Positions 25,761 to 34,526 of a stretch of 64,000 nucleotides of DNA are shown here, piece after piece. Under the pieces are notes generated by a model. It saw only the letters and a program-made list of their open reading frames with translations, was not told the origin of the DNA and did no database searches. Position 1 is the stretch's first letter; every line of letters begins with the position of its first letter. The translations under genes and the position numbers were made by a program. Source of the DNA: JADYZU01 sp964540965 (GTDB taxonomy: Bacteria; Pseudomonadota; Alphaproteobacteria; Rhodobacterales; Rhodobacteraceae); contig CAZIOT010000003.1 in the NCBI GenBank assembly GCA_964540965.1, positions 186,001-250,000 on the forward strand, given 5' to 3'.

Positions 25761-26675
25761 ATGCAGCTCTATCTTCCCATTGCCGAAGTATCGGTGAACG
25801 CCTTTCTTCTTCTGGGGATCGGCGGGTTGGTCGGCATGCTGTCGGGCATGTTCGGCGTGGGTGGCGGTTTTCTCATCACGCCGCTCTTGTTCCTGACCGG
25901 CATCCCCCCCGCCGTTGCCGTCGCCACCAGCGCCAACCAGATCGTCGCCTCCTCAGTCTCGGCGCTGGCCGTGCATCTGCGGCGGCGCACGGTCGATTTC
26001 GCCATGGGCACGGTGCTTTTGCTCGGCGGTCTGGCCGGTTCGGCCATCGGCGTCGTCATCTTCAACTGGATGAAGCGGCTGGGCCAGGTCGATCTGCTGG
26101 TCGAATTGTGCTATGTCGTCTTCCTTGGCATTGTCGGCGCGCTGATGCTGACCGAAAGCCTGCGCGCCCTGATGCGCGCCCGCAGCGGCGCCCCGCCGAA
26201 ACGGCGGCGGCACACCTGGGTGCAGAACCTGCCGTTCAAGATCAAGTTCCGCACCTCGGGCCTTTACATCTCGGTGATCCCGCCCTTTGCGGTCGGCCTT
26301 TTCGTCGGCGTGCTGGCGGCGATCATGGGGGTGGGCGGCGGTTTCATCATGGTGCCGGCGATGATCTACCTCCTGGGGATGCCGACCAAGGTCGTGATCG
26401 GCACCTCGCTGTTCCAGATCATCTTCACCACCGCCTTCACCACCATGCTGCACGCCACCACAAACCGCACCGTCGACATGGTGCTTGCCCTGCTGCTGAT
26501 CCTGGGCGGGGTCATCGGCGCACAGGTCGGCGCGGTCATCGGCGCGAAACTCAAGGCCGAACAGCTGCGCATCCTGCTCGCGCTCCTGGTGCTGGCGGTC
26601 TGCCTGCAGATCGCCGTCGGCCTGTTCCTGACCCCGTCCGAGCTGTTCTCGCTGGAGCCGGGGGCGCCGCTGTGA
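25761..26675 (+). CDS. TSUP family permease (TauE/SafE-like sulfite exporter)
   Basis: A 304-residue inner-membrane protein of the TauE/SafE (TSUP) family with eight or so segments in two repeats. The repeat signatures are both visible: GVGGGFLITPLL (first half) and GVGGGFIMVPAMIYLLG (second half). The family exports small sulfur or organic anions such as sulfite and sulfoacetate. It overlaps the next gene by four bases (GTGA), so the two products probably act together. Confidence 0.9.
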   Translation: MQLYLPIAEVSVNAFLLLGIGGLVGMLSGMFGVGGGFLITPLLFLTGIPPAVAVATSANQIVASSVSALAVHLRRRTVDFAMGTVLLLGGLAGSAIGVVIFNWMKRLGQVDLLVELCYVVFLGIVGALMLTESLRALMRARSGAPPKRRRHTWVQNLPFKIKFRTSGLYISVIPPFAVGLFVGVLAAIMGVGGGFIMVPAMIYLLGMPTKVVIGTSLFQIIFTTAFTTMLHATTNRTVDMVLALLLILGGVIGAQVGAVIGAKLKAEQLRILLALLVLAVCLQIAVGLFLTPSELFSLEPGAPL

Positions 26676-27421
26676 TCAGGCTTGCGTCCCTGCTGCTGCT
26701 TCTGGCCCTGCCCGCCCGCGCCGAAGAGATCGTCATGGGCCTTTCGGCCGATCAGGTGGCGATCACCGCGACCTTCAACGGCTCGGACATCCTGGTGTTC
26801 GGCGCGGTCAAACGCGACGCGCCGCCACCTGAAAGCGCGCCGCTCGAGGTCATCATCACCGTCTCGGGCCCCCTGACCCCGGTGACGGTGCGCGAAAAGG
26901 AACGGATCGCCGGCATCTGGATCAACCATGCCGCGATCACTGTCGATGCCGCGCCGTCCTTTTACGCGGTCGCCACCACCGCGCCCCTGACCGAAATCCT
27001 CACCGATACCGAGGATCTGCGCCATACCATCTCGATCCCGCGGGCGATCCGGTCGGTCGGGCACGAGGTCGAGAACTCGGGCGAATTCGCCGAGGCGCTG
27101 ATCCGCATCCGCGAGACCGAGGGCCTTTACCGCGAGATGCAGGGGGCCGTCGAACTGGACGAGGAAACGCTCTTCCGCGCCTCGATCGACCTGCCGGCCA
27201 ATCTGGTCGAGGGCATCTATGTCACCCGCATCTTCCTGACCCGCGACGGCACCGTGCTGGACGATTTCCAGACGGCGATCACCGTGGAAAAGGTCGGGCT
27301 GGAACGCTGGCTGTTCAACCTGTCGCAGGGGCAGCCGTTCCTGTACGGCCTGCTGTCGCTGATTCTCGCGGTTGCCGCCGGCTGGGGCGCCTCGGCGGCG
27401 GCACAGGCGCTGCGGCGCTAG
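26672..27421 (+). CDS. TIGR02186 family membrane-anchored periplasmic protein
   Basis: A 249-residue protein starting at GTG 26672 that overlaps the TauE-like stop. It has a signal peptide (about residues 1-17, LPARAEE) and a large periplasmic region with alphaproteobacteria-specific blocks (MGLSADQVAITATFNGSDI and IAGIWINHAA). One C-terminal membrane segment (about 222-243, FLYGLLSLILAVAAGWG) precedes a short basic tail. The family is recognised as conserved in alphaproteobacteria next to TauE-like exporters. Its job is unknown; a periplasmic partner of the exporter is the simplest reading. Confidence 0.85.
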   Translation: MIRLASLLLLLALPARAEEIVMGLSADQVAITATFNGSDILVFGAVKRDAPPPESAPLEVIITVSGPLTPVTVREKERIAGIWINHAAITVDAAPSFYAVATTAPLTEILTDTEDLRHTISIPRAIRSVGHEVENSGEFAEALIRIRETEGLYREMQGAVELDEETLFRASIDLPANLVEGIYVTRIFLTRDGTVLDDFQTAITVEKVGLERWLFNLSQGQPFLYGLLSLILAVAAGWGASAAAQALRR

Positions 27422-27520
27422 GTCTTTCGCGCCAAGGGCTTGCAGATCCGCCTCTCCCCATTTCCGGGGAGGGTGGATCAGTCAATATTCCAGCAAGATC
27501 TGCCGTGCTACCATAGGTCG

Positions 27521-27536
27521 TTAGCAATTCATTAAC
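27521..27536 (+). promoter_or_regulatory. CtrA-like site upstream of the luxR operon
   Basis: TTAG, seven bases, TTAAC: one mismatch from TTAA-N7-TTAAC. It sits 20 bases before the ATG of the small gene that precedes luxR. A short hairpin (CTCCCC/GGGGAG at 27454-27471) lies upstream after the TIGR02186 gene. Motif seen; the binding protein is inferred. Confidence 0.42.
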
Positions 27537-27555
27537 CTTTCGGAGCGAGCCTGAG

Positions 27556-27765
27556 ATGGGACGGAAGTGGATCATCAGCGTTCTGGCCGACCTGCGGTCC
27601 TTCGCGGAACTGAATGACCTGCCCATGCTTGCGGCGGAACTCAGTCAGGCCTCCCGCGTGGCCGAGGCGGAACTGGCGCGGGCGCGGGACGGGCTGCCTC
27701 GGGCGGCGGAGGGGAATGGAACTCGAATCCTATCTCGAGAGGGTGGAGCGGGCCCGCGGCCTTGA
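27556..27765 (+). CDS. Small conserved protein preceding luxR (69 aa)
   Basis: A 69-residue predicted helical protein beginning MGRKWIISVLADLRSFAEL, with a GGAG site upstream. I recall short proteins with this opening upstream of luxR-type genes in Rhodobacteraceae, though their function is unknown to me. The last ~17 codons overlap the luxR reading frame in another frame (luxR start 27716), suggesting coupled translation. Only the first ~45 residues look conserved; the tail is low-complexity. Confidence 0.6.
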   Translation: MGRKWIISVLADLRSFAELNDLPMLAAELSQASRVAEAELARARDGLPRAAEGNGTRILSREGGAGPRP

Positions 27766-28501
27766 CGACATCCAGTCGCTGATCGTCGCCCTGCGCGACC
27801 AGTATCGCGTTGACCATATCGTCTATCACTGGGTCTCGTCGGACGGAGAGCAATACGGCTGCGGCACCTATGACCCGAAATGGGTGCAGCACTATGTCGA
27901 CAACGACTATCTGCGCATCGACCCGGTGGTGATCGGCTGTTTCCAGCGTTTTCACCCGGTCGACTGGAAACGGCTGGACTGGTCGTCGCGCGCGGCCCGC
28001 GCATTCCGGCAGGATGCGGTGGCGCATGGAGTCGGCAATCAGGGCTTTTCGATCCCGATCCGCGGGCCGAACGGGCAATTCGCCCTGTTCAGCGTCTCGC
28101 ATTCCTGTTCCGACGCCGATTGGGCCGCCTTCACCGCCGACCATCAGCGCGAACTGATCCTGATTGCGCATTACTTCAACCGCAAGGCGCTGGAACTGGA
28201 AAGCGGCCGCGCGCCCGAGCCGACCCGCGGCCTGTCGCCGCGGGAAATCGACACGCTGACCTATCTGGCCATGGGCTATGCCCGCGGTCAGGTGGCGGAC
28301 ATGCTGGAAATTTCCGAACACACCCTGCGGGCCTATGTCGAAAGCGCGCGGTTCAAGCTGGGGGCGATGAACACCGTCCATGCCGTCGCCCGCGCCATGG
28401 CCGAAGGGCTGATCGTCGTCGGCGGCGCGGCCCGCGGCGCGCCGGGCGACTGGCCGGGCCGCGACGAACACCCGCCCACGGGCCGCGCCGCGGCACGCTA
28501 G
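27716..28501 (+). CDS. luxR: LuxR-family quorum-sensing transcription factor
   Basis: A 261-residue LuxR-type regulator. The N-terminal autoinducer-binding domain keeps the key ligand-pocket residues in TraR-like spacing: Trp56, Tyr60, Asp69-Pro70 (PKWVQHY and LRIDPV). The C-terminal HTH (about 185-250) reads LSPREIDTLTYLAMG, then SEHTLRAYVESARFKL. The ATG at 27716 overlaps the GGAGGGG site closely; the product begins MELESYLERVERA. It is followed by a luxI gene 166 bp downstream on the same strand, so the pair is a complete acyl-homoserine-lactone circuit (GtaR/GtaI-like in layout). Confidence 0.9.
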   Translation: MELESYLERVERARGLDDIQSLIVALRDQYRVDHIVYHWVSSDGEQYGCGTYDPKWVQHYVDNDYLRIDPVVIGCFQRFHPVDWKRLDWSSRAARAFRQDAVAHGVGNQGFSIPIRGPNGQFALFSVSHSCSDADWAAFTADHQRELILIAHYFNRKALELESGRAPEPTRGLSPREIDTLTYLAMGYARGQVADMLEISEHTLRAYVESARFKLGAMNTVHAVARAMAEGLIVVGGAARGAPGDWPGRDEHPPTGRAAAR

Positions 28502-28577
28502 GCCGGGTCCGGCCCCTGTCTGCGCAATCCTGCGTTCCGCCGGCCGGATCGCACGCCGGACCGTGGGCCCGTCCCCG

Positions 28578-28593
28578 GTAACGCGCCATTAAC
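28578..28593 (+). promoter_or_regulatory. CtrA-like site upstream of luxI
   Basis: GTAA, seven bases, TTAAC: one mismatch from the CtrA consensus. It lies 75-90 bp before the luxI ATG in an otherwise gene-free stretch that also holds a CACCGC/GCGGTG dyad (28600-28617). A clear lux box was not found by eye. Confidence 0.35.
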
Positions 28594-28667
28594 CACGTTC
28601 ACCGCACAAGGGCGGTGTTAACCTTTCCCGCCCTAGGGTTTCCCGACCGAACTGCCGGAGGAACCCG

Positions 28668-29291
28668 ATGCTGCGCTTTCTCTATGCCGATCAACTGCCC
28701 GGCCACGCCCGCCTTGCGCGGTCGATGTTTCAGGACCGCGCCCTGCAATTCTACCACCGCCACGGCTGGGACGTGACCGTCGATGCCCAGGGCGAAGAGC
28801 GCGACGAATATGACGCGCTGAACCCGCTTTATGTCATCTGGGAACGGCCCGACGGGCTGCATGGCGGCTCGGCCCGGTTCCTGCCCACCACCGGGCGCAC
28901 CATGGTGAACGACCATTTCCGCCACCTGATCGGCGGCGGCACCCTGTCCAGCCCCTTCATCTGGGAATGCACCCGGTTCTGCCTTGCCCCCGGCGGCGAG
29001 GGTGGCCGCATCGCCCCGGCGCTGATGCTGGGCGGGGGCGAGCTGATGCGCGCCTTCGGCCTTGGCCATTTCGTCGGCGTCTTTGACACCCCGATGATCC
29101 GCGCCTATCGCCACATGGGCGCGGTGCCCGACGTGCTGGGCAGCGCGCGCGGCATCTCGGTCGGGCTTTGGGAACACGACCCCCGCACCCGCGACACGCT
29201 TGCCGCGCGGGCCGGCATTCCGGCGCAGACCGCGACAGACTGGTTCGACGCCGCCTTTGCCCCCGCCGAACCGGTGCGGCTGACAGCCTGA
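28668..29291 (+). CDS. luxI: Acyl-homoserine-lactone synthase, LuxI family
   Basis: A 207-residue autoinducer synthase that makes N-acyl-homoserine lactones from S-adenosylmethionine and an acyl carrier. All the family's invariant residues can be placed: Arg24, Phe28 and Trp34 in the disordered N-terminal substrate loop, Asp46 and Asp49, Arg70 (GGSARFLPT), Phe84, Glu100 and Arg103 (FIWECTRF). CGGAGGAA precedes the ATG. Directly downstream of luxR. The acyl chain made cannot be told from sequence. Confidence 0.93.
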   Translation: MLRFLYADQLPGHARLARSMFQDRALQFYHRHGWDVTVDAQGEERDEYDALNPLYVIWERPDGLHGGSARFLPTTGRTMVNDHFRHLIGGGTLSSPFIWECTRFCLAPGGEGGRIAPALMLGGGELMRAFGLGHFVGVFDTPMIRAYRHMGAVPDVLGSARGISVGLWEHDPRTRDTLAARAGIPAQTATDWFDAAFAPAEPVRLTA

Positions 29292-29330
29292 CCACTGGCC
29301 CCCGCCGGGCCGCGCGGATAGGGTCGGCGC

Positions 29331-30860
29331 ATGAATGCGCCCGCCCTGTCCTTTTCCCCCGACCAGGCCGAAGCCTGGGATGCCATCGCCGCCCTGCTGT
29401 ATGAGGCCGGGGTCGACATCGACGCCGGCGAACTGACAGGTCCGGGGGGCGAGGGCAGCACCATCGCCGCCGTGATCGGCAAGGCCGGATCGGGCAAGAC
29501 CCTGCTTCTGGCGCAACTGACAAACGCCCTGCGCGAGGCCGGGGTCGACATCGTGTCCGGCGACTACGAAAGCCGCCGCCGCAAGGAACGCCGCAGCCTT
29601 GCCGTGCTGGCGCCGACCAACAAGGCGGCCAGCGTGCTGCGCGCCCGCGGCGTCCCGGCAACGACGATCCACCGCATCCTCTATTCCCCGGTCTATGACC
29701 CCGAATACGAAAAGGTCGCCGAATGGCTGTCGGGCCAGGGCGACCGGCCCGCGGCCGGGGCGCTGACCGACATCCAGCTTGACCGCGCCTTTGCCGCCTT
29801 CCAGACCCACGGATCGATCCCCGCGGCACTCGCCTCCGCCGGCCTGCGCGGATCGGATTTCATCACCGGCTGGAAGCGGCGCGAGGAACCTCTCGACATC
29901 GGTTTCGTCGACGAAAGCTCCATGCTGGATGAACGGCAATTCACCGATCTGAAAGAGATTTTTCCGACGCTGGTGCTGTTTGGCGATCCGGCGCAGCTGC
30001 CCCCGGTGCAAAGCACCGGCGGCATGGTGTTCGACGCCCTGCCCGCCCCGTCCAAGCTGGAACTGCACCGCGTCCACCGCCAGGACGCCGACAATCCGAT
30101 CCTCGACCTTGCCCATGCGCTCGCCGATCCCGACCTCGGGTTCGAGGATTTCGAACGTCTGGTCGAAGGCGCCGCCCGCCGGGACGACCGCGTGGTGGTG
30201 GCGCAGCGGGTCGAAGCCGATCTGATGGCCCGCTCGCCGGTGCTGGTCTGGCGCAACGCGACGCGGATCAAGCTGATCCATGTCTTCCGCAGCGCCTTTG
30301 ACGCGCCCGAAGGGCTGCTGCTGCCGGGCGAGCCCTTGATCTGCGACGGCATCGAACTGCCGCTCAAGCACCGCAAGAAGCGGCTCGATCTCGAGGCGCG
30401 CGGCCTGATCAAGGGCGCGCAGGTCGTCTATCTTGGACCCGGCAAGCGCGACGGATTTTCCCGCCTGCATGTCTTTGGCGCGCCGGAACCGCAGATTTCC
30501 GCCGCCAGCATCGTCAAGATCGAGAAGGAGGGCGAGGAAGAGCCCTTCATCCCCTATGCCGCCCGCATGGGCGCGGTATTCCTGCACGGCGCCGCGGTGA
30601 CGATCCATAAAGCCCAAGGGTCGCAATGGGATACGGTGCAGGTCTTTGCGCCCGACCTGATGATCGCCGCCCGCATGGGCCGTGTCGAGGCCGGGCAGCC
30701 TTTGTGGAAACGGCTGGCCTATGTGGCGATCACCCGGGCCGAGCGGGAATTGCGCTGGGTGGTGCGGTCGGCCCTGACGCGGCCCACAGCGCCCCTGACT
30801 ATCGCCGATCTTGGCGGGGTGGCGGCGCCCCTGGACCTGAGCGGAGGGAACGAGGAATGA
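29331..30860 (+). CDS. RecD-like superfamily 1 DNA helicase
   Basis: A 509-residue ATP-dependent helicase of the RecD/AAA_30-UvrD_C_2 type. Walker A is IGKAGSGKT (about residue 50), motif II is FVDESSM, motif III FGDPAQLPPV, and the C-terminal motifs are TIHKAQGSQWD and YVAITRAE. It is shorter than RecD2 (no N-terminal helix-hairpin-helix region) and stands without RecB or RecC genes. Likely a DNA-repair or recombination helicase. Its stop overlaps the SDR start (ATGA). Confidence 0.88.
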   Translation: MNAPALSFSPDQAEAWDAIAALLYEAGVDIDAGELTGPGGEGSTIAAVIGKAGSGKTLLLAQLTNALREAGVDIVSGDYESRRRKERRSLAVLAPTNKAASVLRARGVPATTIHRILYSPVYDPEYEKVAEWLSGQGDRPAAGALTDIQLDRAFAAFQTHGSIPAALASAGLRGSDFITGWKRREEPLDIGFVDESSMLDERQFTDLKEIFPTLVLFGDPAQLPPVQSTGGMVFDALPAPSKLELHRVHRQDADNPILDLAHALADPDLGFEDFERLVEGAARRDDRVVVAQRVEADLMARSPVLVWRNATRIKLIHVFRSAFDAPEGLLLPGEPLICDGIELPLKHRKKRLDLEARGLIKGAQVVYLGPGKRDGFSRLHVFGAPEPQISAASIVKIEKEGEEEPFIPYAARMGAVFLHGAAVTIHKAQGSQWDTVQVFAPDLMIAARMGRVEAGQPLWKRLAYVAITRAERELRWVVRSALTRPTAPLTIADLGGVAAPLDLSGGNEE

Positions 30861-31582
30861 GGACGATCATCATCACCGGCGCCTCGGGCGGCATCGGCCG
30901 CGCCGTGGCCGAGCGGTTTCTGGACGCCGGCTGGACCGTCGGGCTGATCGCCCGCCGCGCCGGGCTGCTGGACAGCATCGCCGCAGGGCGACGCGCCATC
31001 GCCCTGCCCTGCGACGTGACGCAGGAAGACGAAGTCGACCACGCCTTCGACGCCTTCCACGCCGAAACCGGGCGCCTTGACGTGCTGTTCAACAACGCCG
31101 GCATCTTTGTGCCGCCGGCGATGATCGACGACATGCCGGTGTCGGACTGGCATCAGGCGGTGGCGGTGAACATGACCGGCATGTTCCTGTCCGCCCGCGC
31201 CGCCTTTCGCCTGATGCGGCGGCAGGCCCCCCAGGGCGGGCGGATCATCAACAACGGCTCGGTCTCGGCCCAGGCCCCGCGCGAGGGCGCGGTCAGCTAC
31301 ACCATGACCAAGCACGCGATCTCGGGGCTGACGAAACAGCTTGCTCTGGACGGACGCGCCTTCGACATAGCCTGCGGCCAGATCGACATCGGCAATGCCC
31401 GCACCGAAATGGTCGAGGCGCTGGTCGCCCGGGAACAGGCCGCCGGCCGGCCGGTGCCGCAGACGATGGATGTGGGCCTTGTCGCCAATGCCGTGCTGGC
31501 GATGGCCGAATTGCCGGCCGAGGCCAATGTGCTGTTCCAGACCATCATGGCAACCAAGATGCCTCTGGTCGGCCGCGGCTAG
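30857..31582 (+). CDS. SDR family NAD(P)-dependent oxidoreductase
   Basis: A 241-residue classical short-chain dehydrogenase. The cofactor motif is TGASGGIG (residues 7-14), NNAG follows at about 82, the catalytic Ser lies in NNGSVSA and the Tyr-Lys pair in YTMTKHA. It starts at the ATG that overlaps the helicase stop. It reduces or oxidises a hydroxyl or keto substrate that cannot be named. Its stop overlaps the convergent DCC gene by four bases. Confidence 0.9.
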   Translation: MRTIIITGASGGIGRAVAERFLDAGWTVGLIARRAGLLDSIAAGRRAIALPCDVTQEDEVDHAFDAFHAETGRLDVLFNNAGIFVPPAMIDDMPVSDWHQAVAVNMTGMFLSARAAFRLMRRQAPQGGRIINNGSVSAQAPREGAVSYTMTKHAISGLTKQLALDGRAFDIACGQIDIGNARTEMVEALVAREQAAGRPVPQTMDVGLVANAVLAMAELPAEANVLFQTIMATKMPLVGRG

Positions 31583-31962
31583 CCCTGCCCTATCAGCCGC
31601 GCCCGGAATGCCGGATCGGGAATCGCGCACATCTCGCCCCGGCCGAACCAGGCATAGCGGTTGCGGGCCAGGCGGCGGTAAAGCCAGTCGCGCAGCCTCC
31701 GCGGCACGATCCGCAACAGGCCGAATGCCCGGCCCCAGCCGCCCGAGCGCAGGCCGACATGGATGATCGCCTCGGCATCGCGCCAGACCCGGCCGCCGTC
31801 GAAAAACAGCCAGGTCTCGGGGTCGGCCGCGTCGATGCCCTCGCGCGCCATCAGCGCCTCGCCAAGCGGCGTCTGGATCGTCGCGATGCGGATCGCGCCC
31901 GAACGGTCAAGACGATGGATCATGCGCGCGCCGCGCGAACAAATCGCGCAATCGCCATCCAT
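31579..31962 (-). CDS. DCC-family thiol-disulfide oxidoreductase-like protein (DUF393)
   Basis: A 127-residue DUF393 protein. It has the DxxCxxC-type motif as MDGDCAICSRGARMI and a C-terminal GRGEMCAIPD segment. The family is predicted to be thioredoxin-like. The frame remains open and protein-like upstream of this ATG (DLDRLLDLGPVAV just before MDGDC), so translation may begin at a CTG at 32020-32022, after an AAGAAGG, adding about 20 residues. Convergent with the SDR gene. Confidence 0.8.
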   Translation of the reverse strand: MDGDCAICSRGARMIHRLDRSGAIRIATIQTPLGEALMAREGIDAADPETWLFFDGGRVWRDAEAIIHVGLRSGGWGRAFGLLRIVPRRLRDWLYRRLARNRYAWFGRGEMCAIPDPAFRARLIGQG

Positions 31963-32018
31963 GACAGCAACCGGCCCCAGATCAAGAAGCCGGTCCAGAT
32001 CAGCGGGCGCTGTCGCCG

Positions 32019-32240
32019 TCAGGATCCGCCTTCTTCCTCGTCATCCGATCCGCCTGCGGTGGCAAGCCCGATCAGCAGCGCGGCGCCAAGGATCGGCAGG
32101 ATGATACCCCAGGACGACCGCTGCGCCGGCGGCTCGACCGGTACGACGACGGTGGTGGTGGTGGTCGGCGCCAGACCGCCCGCAAGGGCGGCCGTGGCCG
32201 AGGTCGCGATCAGCGCGGCAGCAAGAACGGAACGCAGCAT
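32019..32240 (-). CDS. Small secreted/membrane protein, copy 1 of a tandem duplication
   Basis: A 73-residue protein with a signal peptide (MLRSVLAAALIATSATAALA), a Thr-Val stretch (five Thr), then RSSWGIILPILGAALLIGLA, a hydrophobic segment, and an acidic end (GGSDDEEEGGS). It is nearly identical to the gene next to it on the left-reading strand at 32310-32528. The mature protein could be anchored by its hydrophobic segment. I recall similar short glycine/acidic-tailed proteins in Rhodobacterales, without known function. Confidence 0.75.
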   Translation of the reverse strand: MLRSVLAAALIATSATAALAGGLAPTTTTTVVVPVEPPAQRSSWGIILPILGAALLIGLATAGGSDDEEEGGS

Positions 32241-32309
32241 CTGAAACACCTTTCGGTTGAATATCGGCCGGCCGGTTCACCCGGCCGCACCGCAGTTTCG
32301 CCGGGACAG

Positions 32310-32528
32310 TTACGGCAGGGGGTCGTCCTCGTCATCCGACCCGCCCGAGGTGGCAAGACCGATCAGCAGCACGGCGCCAAGGATCGGCAGGATGATGCCC
32401 CAGGACGACCGTTGCGCCGGCGGCTCGACCGGCACGACGACGGTGGTGGTGGTCGGCGCAAGACCGCCGGCAAGGGCGGCGCTCGCAGAGGTCGCGATCA
32501 GCGCGGCAGCAAGAACGGAACGAAGCAT
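32310..32528 (-). CDS. Small secreted/membrane protein, copy 2 of a tandem duplication
   Basis: A 72-residue paralogue of the neighbouring gene: same signal peptide (one Thr-to-Ser change), four instead of five Thr, the same WGIILPILGA segment, and a different acidic tail (GGSDDEDDPLP). An AAAGGGA site precedes the ATG. The two genes lie head to tail 69 bp apart, and each has its own ribosome site. Confidence 0.75.
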   Translation of the reverse strand: MLRSVLAAALIATSASAALAGGLAPTTTTVVVPVEPPAQRSSWGIILPILGAVLLIGLATSGGSDDEDDPLP

Positions 32529-32633
32529 ATCGAAATTCCCTTTGTGTCAGGCGAGTTCAGTCAGCAGGGCCCCCAAGGCCCTGCCCCGCAGGCTAGCACG
32601 GCGCCGCAGCACCGCAAAACGGATTCCGCGGCC

Positions 32634-34526
32634 CTAGTCCGCCCATTCCCACGGCCGCGTAAAGGCGCCCAGCGCCCGCATCACATCGTCATCGCCGGCG
32701 GTGCCGGTGCGGCGGACGCGCGCGACCAGCCCGCGCTTCTTGTCCTCGACCACTTCGGCGACTTCGGCCGCCACATCGGCATTGGCCAGCGCGGCATCAT
32801 AGATGCGCTTGATAGCCAGCCGGCGCAGGTCGGGCTTGAAGATCTTGCCCACCGCCGTCTTGGGCAGTTCCGGCAGGATTTCCAGATGCTTCGGATGCGC
32901 GGCGCGTTCGTGGATACGTTCCTTGGCAAACTCGAGCAGCTCCGCCTCGGTCGCCGTCGCGCCCTTGACCAGTTCGACATAGACGGCGGGCAGTTCGCCG
33001 GCATGGGCATCGGGCTGGCCGATGGCGCCGGCAAAGGCGATGGCGGGATGCGCGGCCAGCGCCTCCTCGATCTCGGCGGGGTCGATGTTGTGGCCGCCGC
33101 GGATGATGAGATCCTTGGCCCGCCCGGTGATCCAGATATAGCCGTCGGGGTCGATCCGGCCCAGATCGCCGGTGCGCAGCCATTCAGACCGGCCGTGCGG
33201 CCCCGGATAGAACATCTGCGCGTTCTTGTCGGCCTCGGTATAGGTGCGGTCCGGATAGACGCCGGGATTGGACACGCAGATCTCGCCCACGGTATCGGTG
33301 TCGCAATCCATGCCGGTATGCGGATCGACGATCTTGACCCTGGTATAGGGAAAGGCAAAACCGATCGAGCCGATCTTCTTCACCCCGTCGGGCGGGTTGA
33401 TCGAGACAAGGCAGGTCGCCTCGGTCAGGCCATAGCCTTCGCAGATGGTGACGCCGGTTGCCGCCTCGAACCGCTTGTAAAGCTCGACCGGCAGCGGCGC
33501 CGACCCGGAAAAGCCCATCTTCATAGACGAGATGTCGGCATTCACCGGCCGCTGCATCAGGGCCGACATCGCGGTCGGCACGGTGATGAGGAAAGTGACC
33601 TTGTAGCGTTCGATCAGTTTCCAGAAATTGTCGAACACGCCCTCGCCCCGGTATCCCTGCGGCGTCGGGAACACGATATGCGCGCCCGATGCCAGCGCCG
33701 CGCCCATGGCGACGATGGCGGCAAAGACGTGGAACATCGGCAGCGGGCACATGATCGTGTCACGCTCGGTGAACAGCAGCGTGGCGCCCAGCCAGCCGTT
33801 ATAGGCGATGCCCTCCGAACGGTGCTGCGCCACCTTGGGCACGCCTGTGGTGCCGCCGGTGTGGAAACAGGCCGCAACCCGGTCGCCGGCCGATTCGGCA
33901 AAGGCCAGCGTCTTGGGCCGCCTGGCGATCTCGCGGTTGAAATCAAGCACCTGCGCCTTGTGCGTGACCGGGTTCTTCGGCCGGATCAGCGGCACGATAA
34001 GCCGCTTGGCCCCGGTCAGGTAGCGCACCAGATCGACTTCGACGACATGGGTGACATTCGGCGCCAGCGCTACCGCGGCGGCGGCCTTTTGCGCCACCTC
34101 GGTCTTGGGAAAGGCGCGCAGCGTGACCAGCACCTTGGCCTTGGTCTCGCGCAGGATGCCGGCGATATGTTCGGGGTCGAGAAGCGGGTTGATCGGATTG
34201 ACGATCCCCGCCACCTGCCCGCCGACATAGGCCAGCACCGCCTCGGTGCAGTTCGGCAGCAGATAGGCGACGACATCGTTTTCCCCGACGCCAAGGTCGC
34301 GGAACAGGTTGGCGGTCTGCGCCGACTTTTCGCGAAGTTCACGCCAACTCAGGGTTTCCTTCGGCGCATCGGCGCCCGAAAACAGCTGATAGGACACCGC
34401 CGGCCGTGCGCCATGCGCCTCGGCGGTGCGCGACAGCAGTCCCCACATCGTGCGCGGAATGTCGCGGCTGGCCCAGTCGGATTGCGCCTCGATCGCGTCA
34501 CGATCCGCGGCGGTGGCATAGGTCAT
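32634..34526 (-). CDS. Acyl-CoA synthetase (AMP-binding)
   Basis: A 630-residue adenylate-forming enzyme. The AMP-binding motif is HTGGTTGVPKVAQ (about residue 230), the A5-like motif is EGYGLTEAT, and the C-terminal TGRAKDLIIRGGHNIDP plus the catalytic Lys region LPKTAVGKIFKP are present. It activates a carboxylic acid, probably a medium- or long-chain fatty acid, to its CoA ester. No other fatty-acid gene lies beside it. The start MTYATAADRDA is supported by AGGGGAGGACAG immediately upstream. Confidence 0.9.
   Translation of the reverse strand: MTYATAADRDAIEAQSDWASRDIPRTMWGLLSRTAEAHGARPAVSYQLFSGADAPKETLSWRELREKSAQTANLFRDLGVGENDVVAYLLPNCTEAVLAYVGGQVAGIVNPINPLLDPEHIAGILRETKAKVLVTLRAFPKTEVAQKAAAAVALAPNVTHVVEVDLVRYLTGAKRLIVPLIRPKNPVTHKAQVLDFNREIARRPKTLAFAESAGDRVAACFHTGGTTGVPKVAQHRSEGIAYNGWLGATLLFTERDTIMCPLPMFHVFAAIVAMGAALASGAHIVFPTPQGYRGEGVFDNFWKLIERYKVTFLITVPTAMSALMQRPVNADISSMKMGFSGSAPLPVELYKRFEAATGVTICEGYGLTEATCLVSINPPDGVKKIGSIGFAFPYTRVKIVDPHTGMDCDTDTVGEICVSNPGVYPDRTYTEADKNAQMFYPGPHGRSEWLRTGDLGRIDPDGYIWITGRAKDLIIRGGHNIDPAEIEEALAAHPAIAFAGAIGQPDAHAGELPAVYVELVKGATATEAELLEFAKERIHERAAHPKHLEILPELPKTAVGKIFKPDLRRLAIKRIYDAALANADVAAEVAEVVEDKKRGLVARVRRTGTAGDDDVMRALGAFTRPWEWAD

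Larger units (their letters stand above)
32019..32528 (-). repeat. Direct tandem gene duplication
   Basis: About 190 bp of each small gene are near-identical on the DNA level (for example the 30 bases around 32090-32120 and 32390-32420), with one in-frame codon gained or lost in the Thr run. Similarity stops at the acidic tail and in the upstream regions, so the duplication is recent but diverging at the ends. Confidence 0.8.

Noticed and set aside
28502..28667. A lux box between luxR and luxI
   Set aside because: No clear 18-20 bp palindrome of the ACCTG-type was found by eye; only a CACCGC/GCGGTG dyad that looks more like a hairpin.
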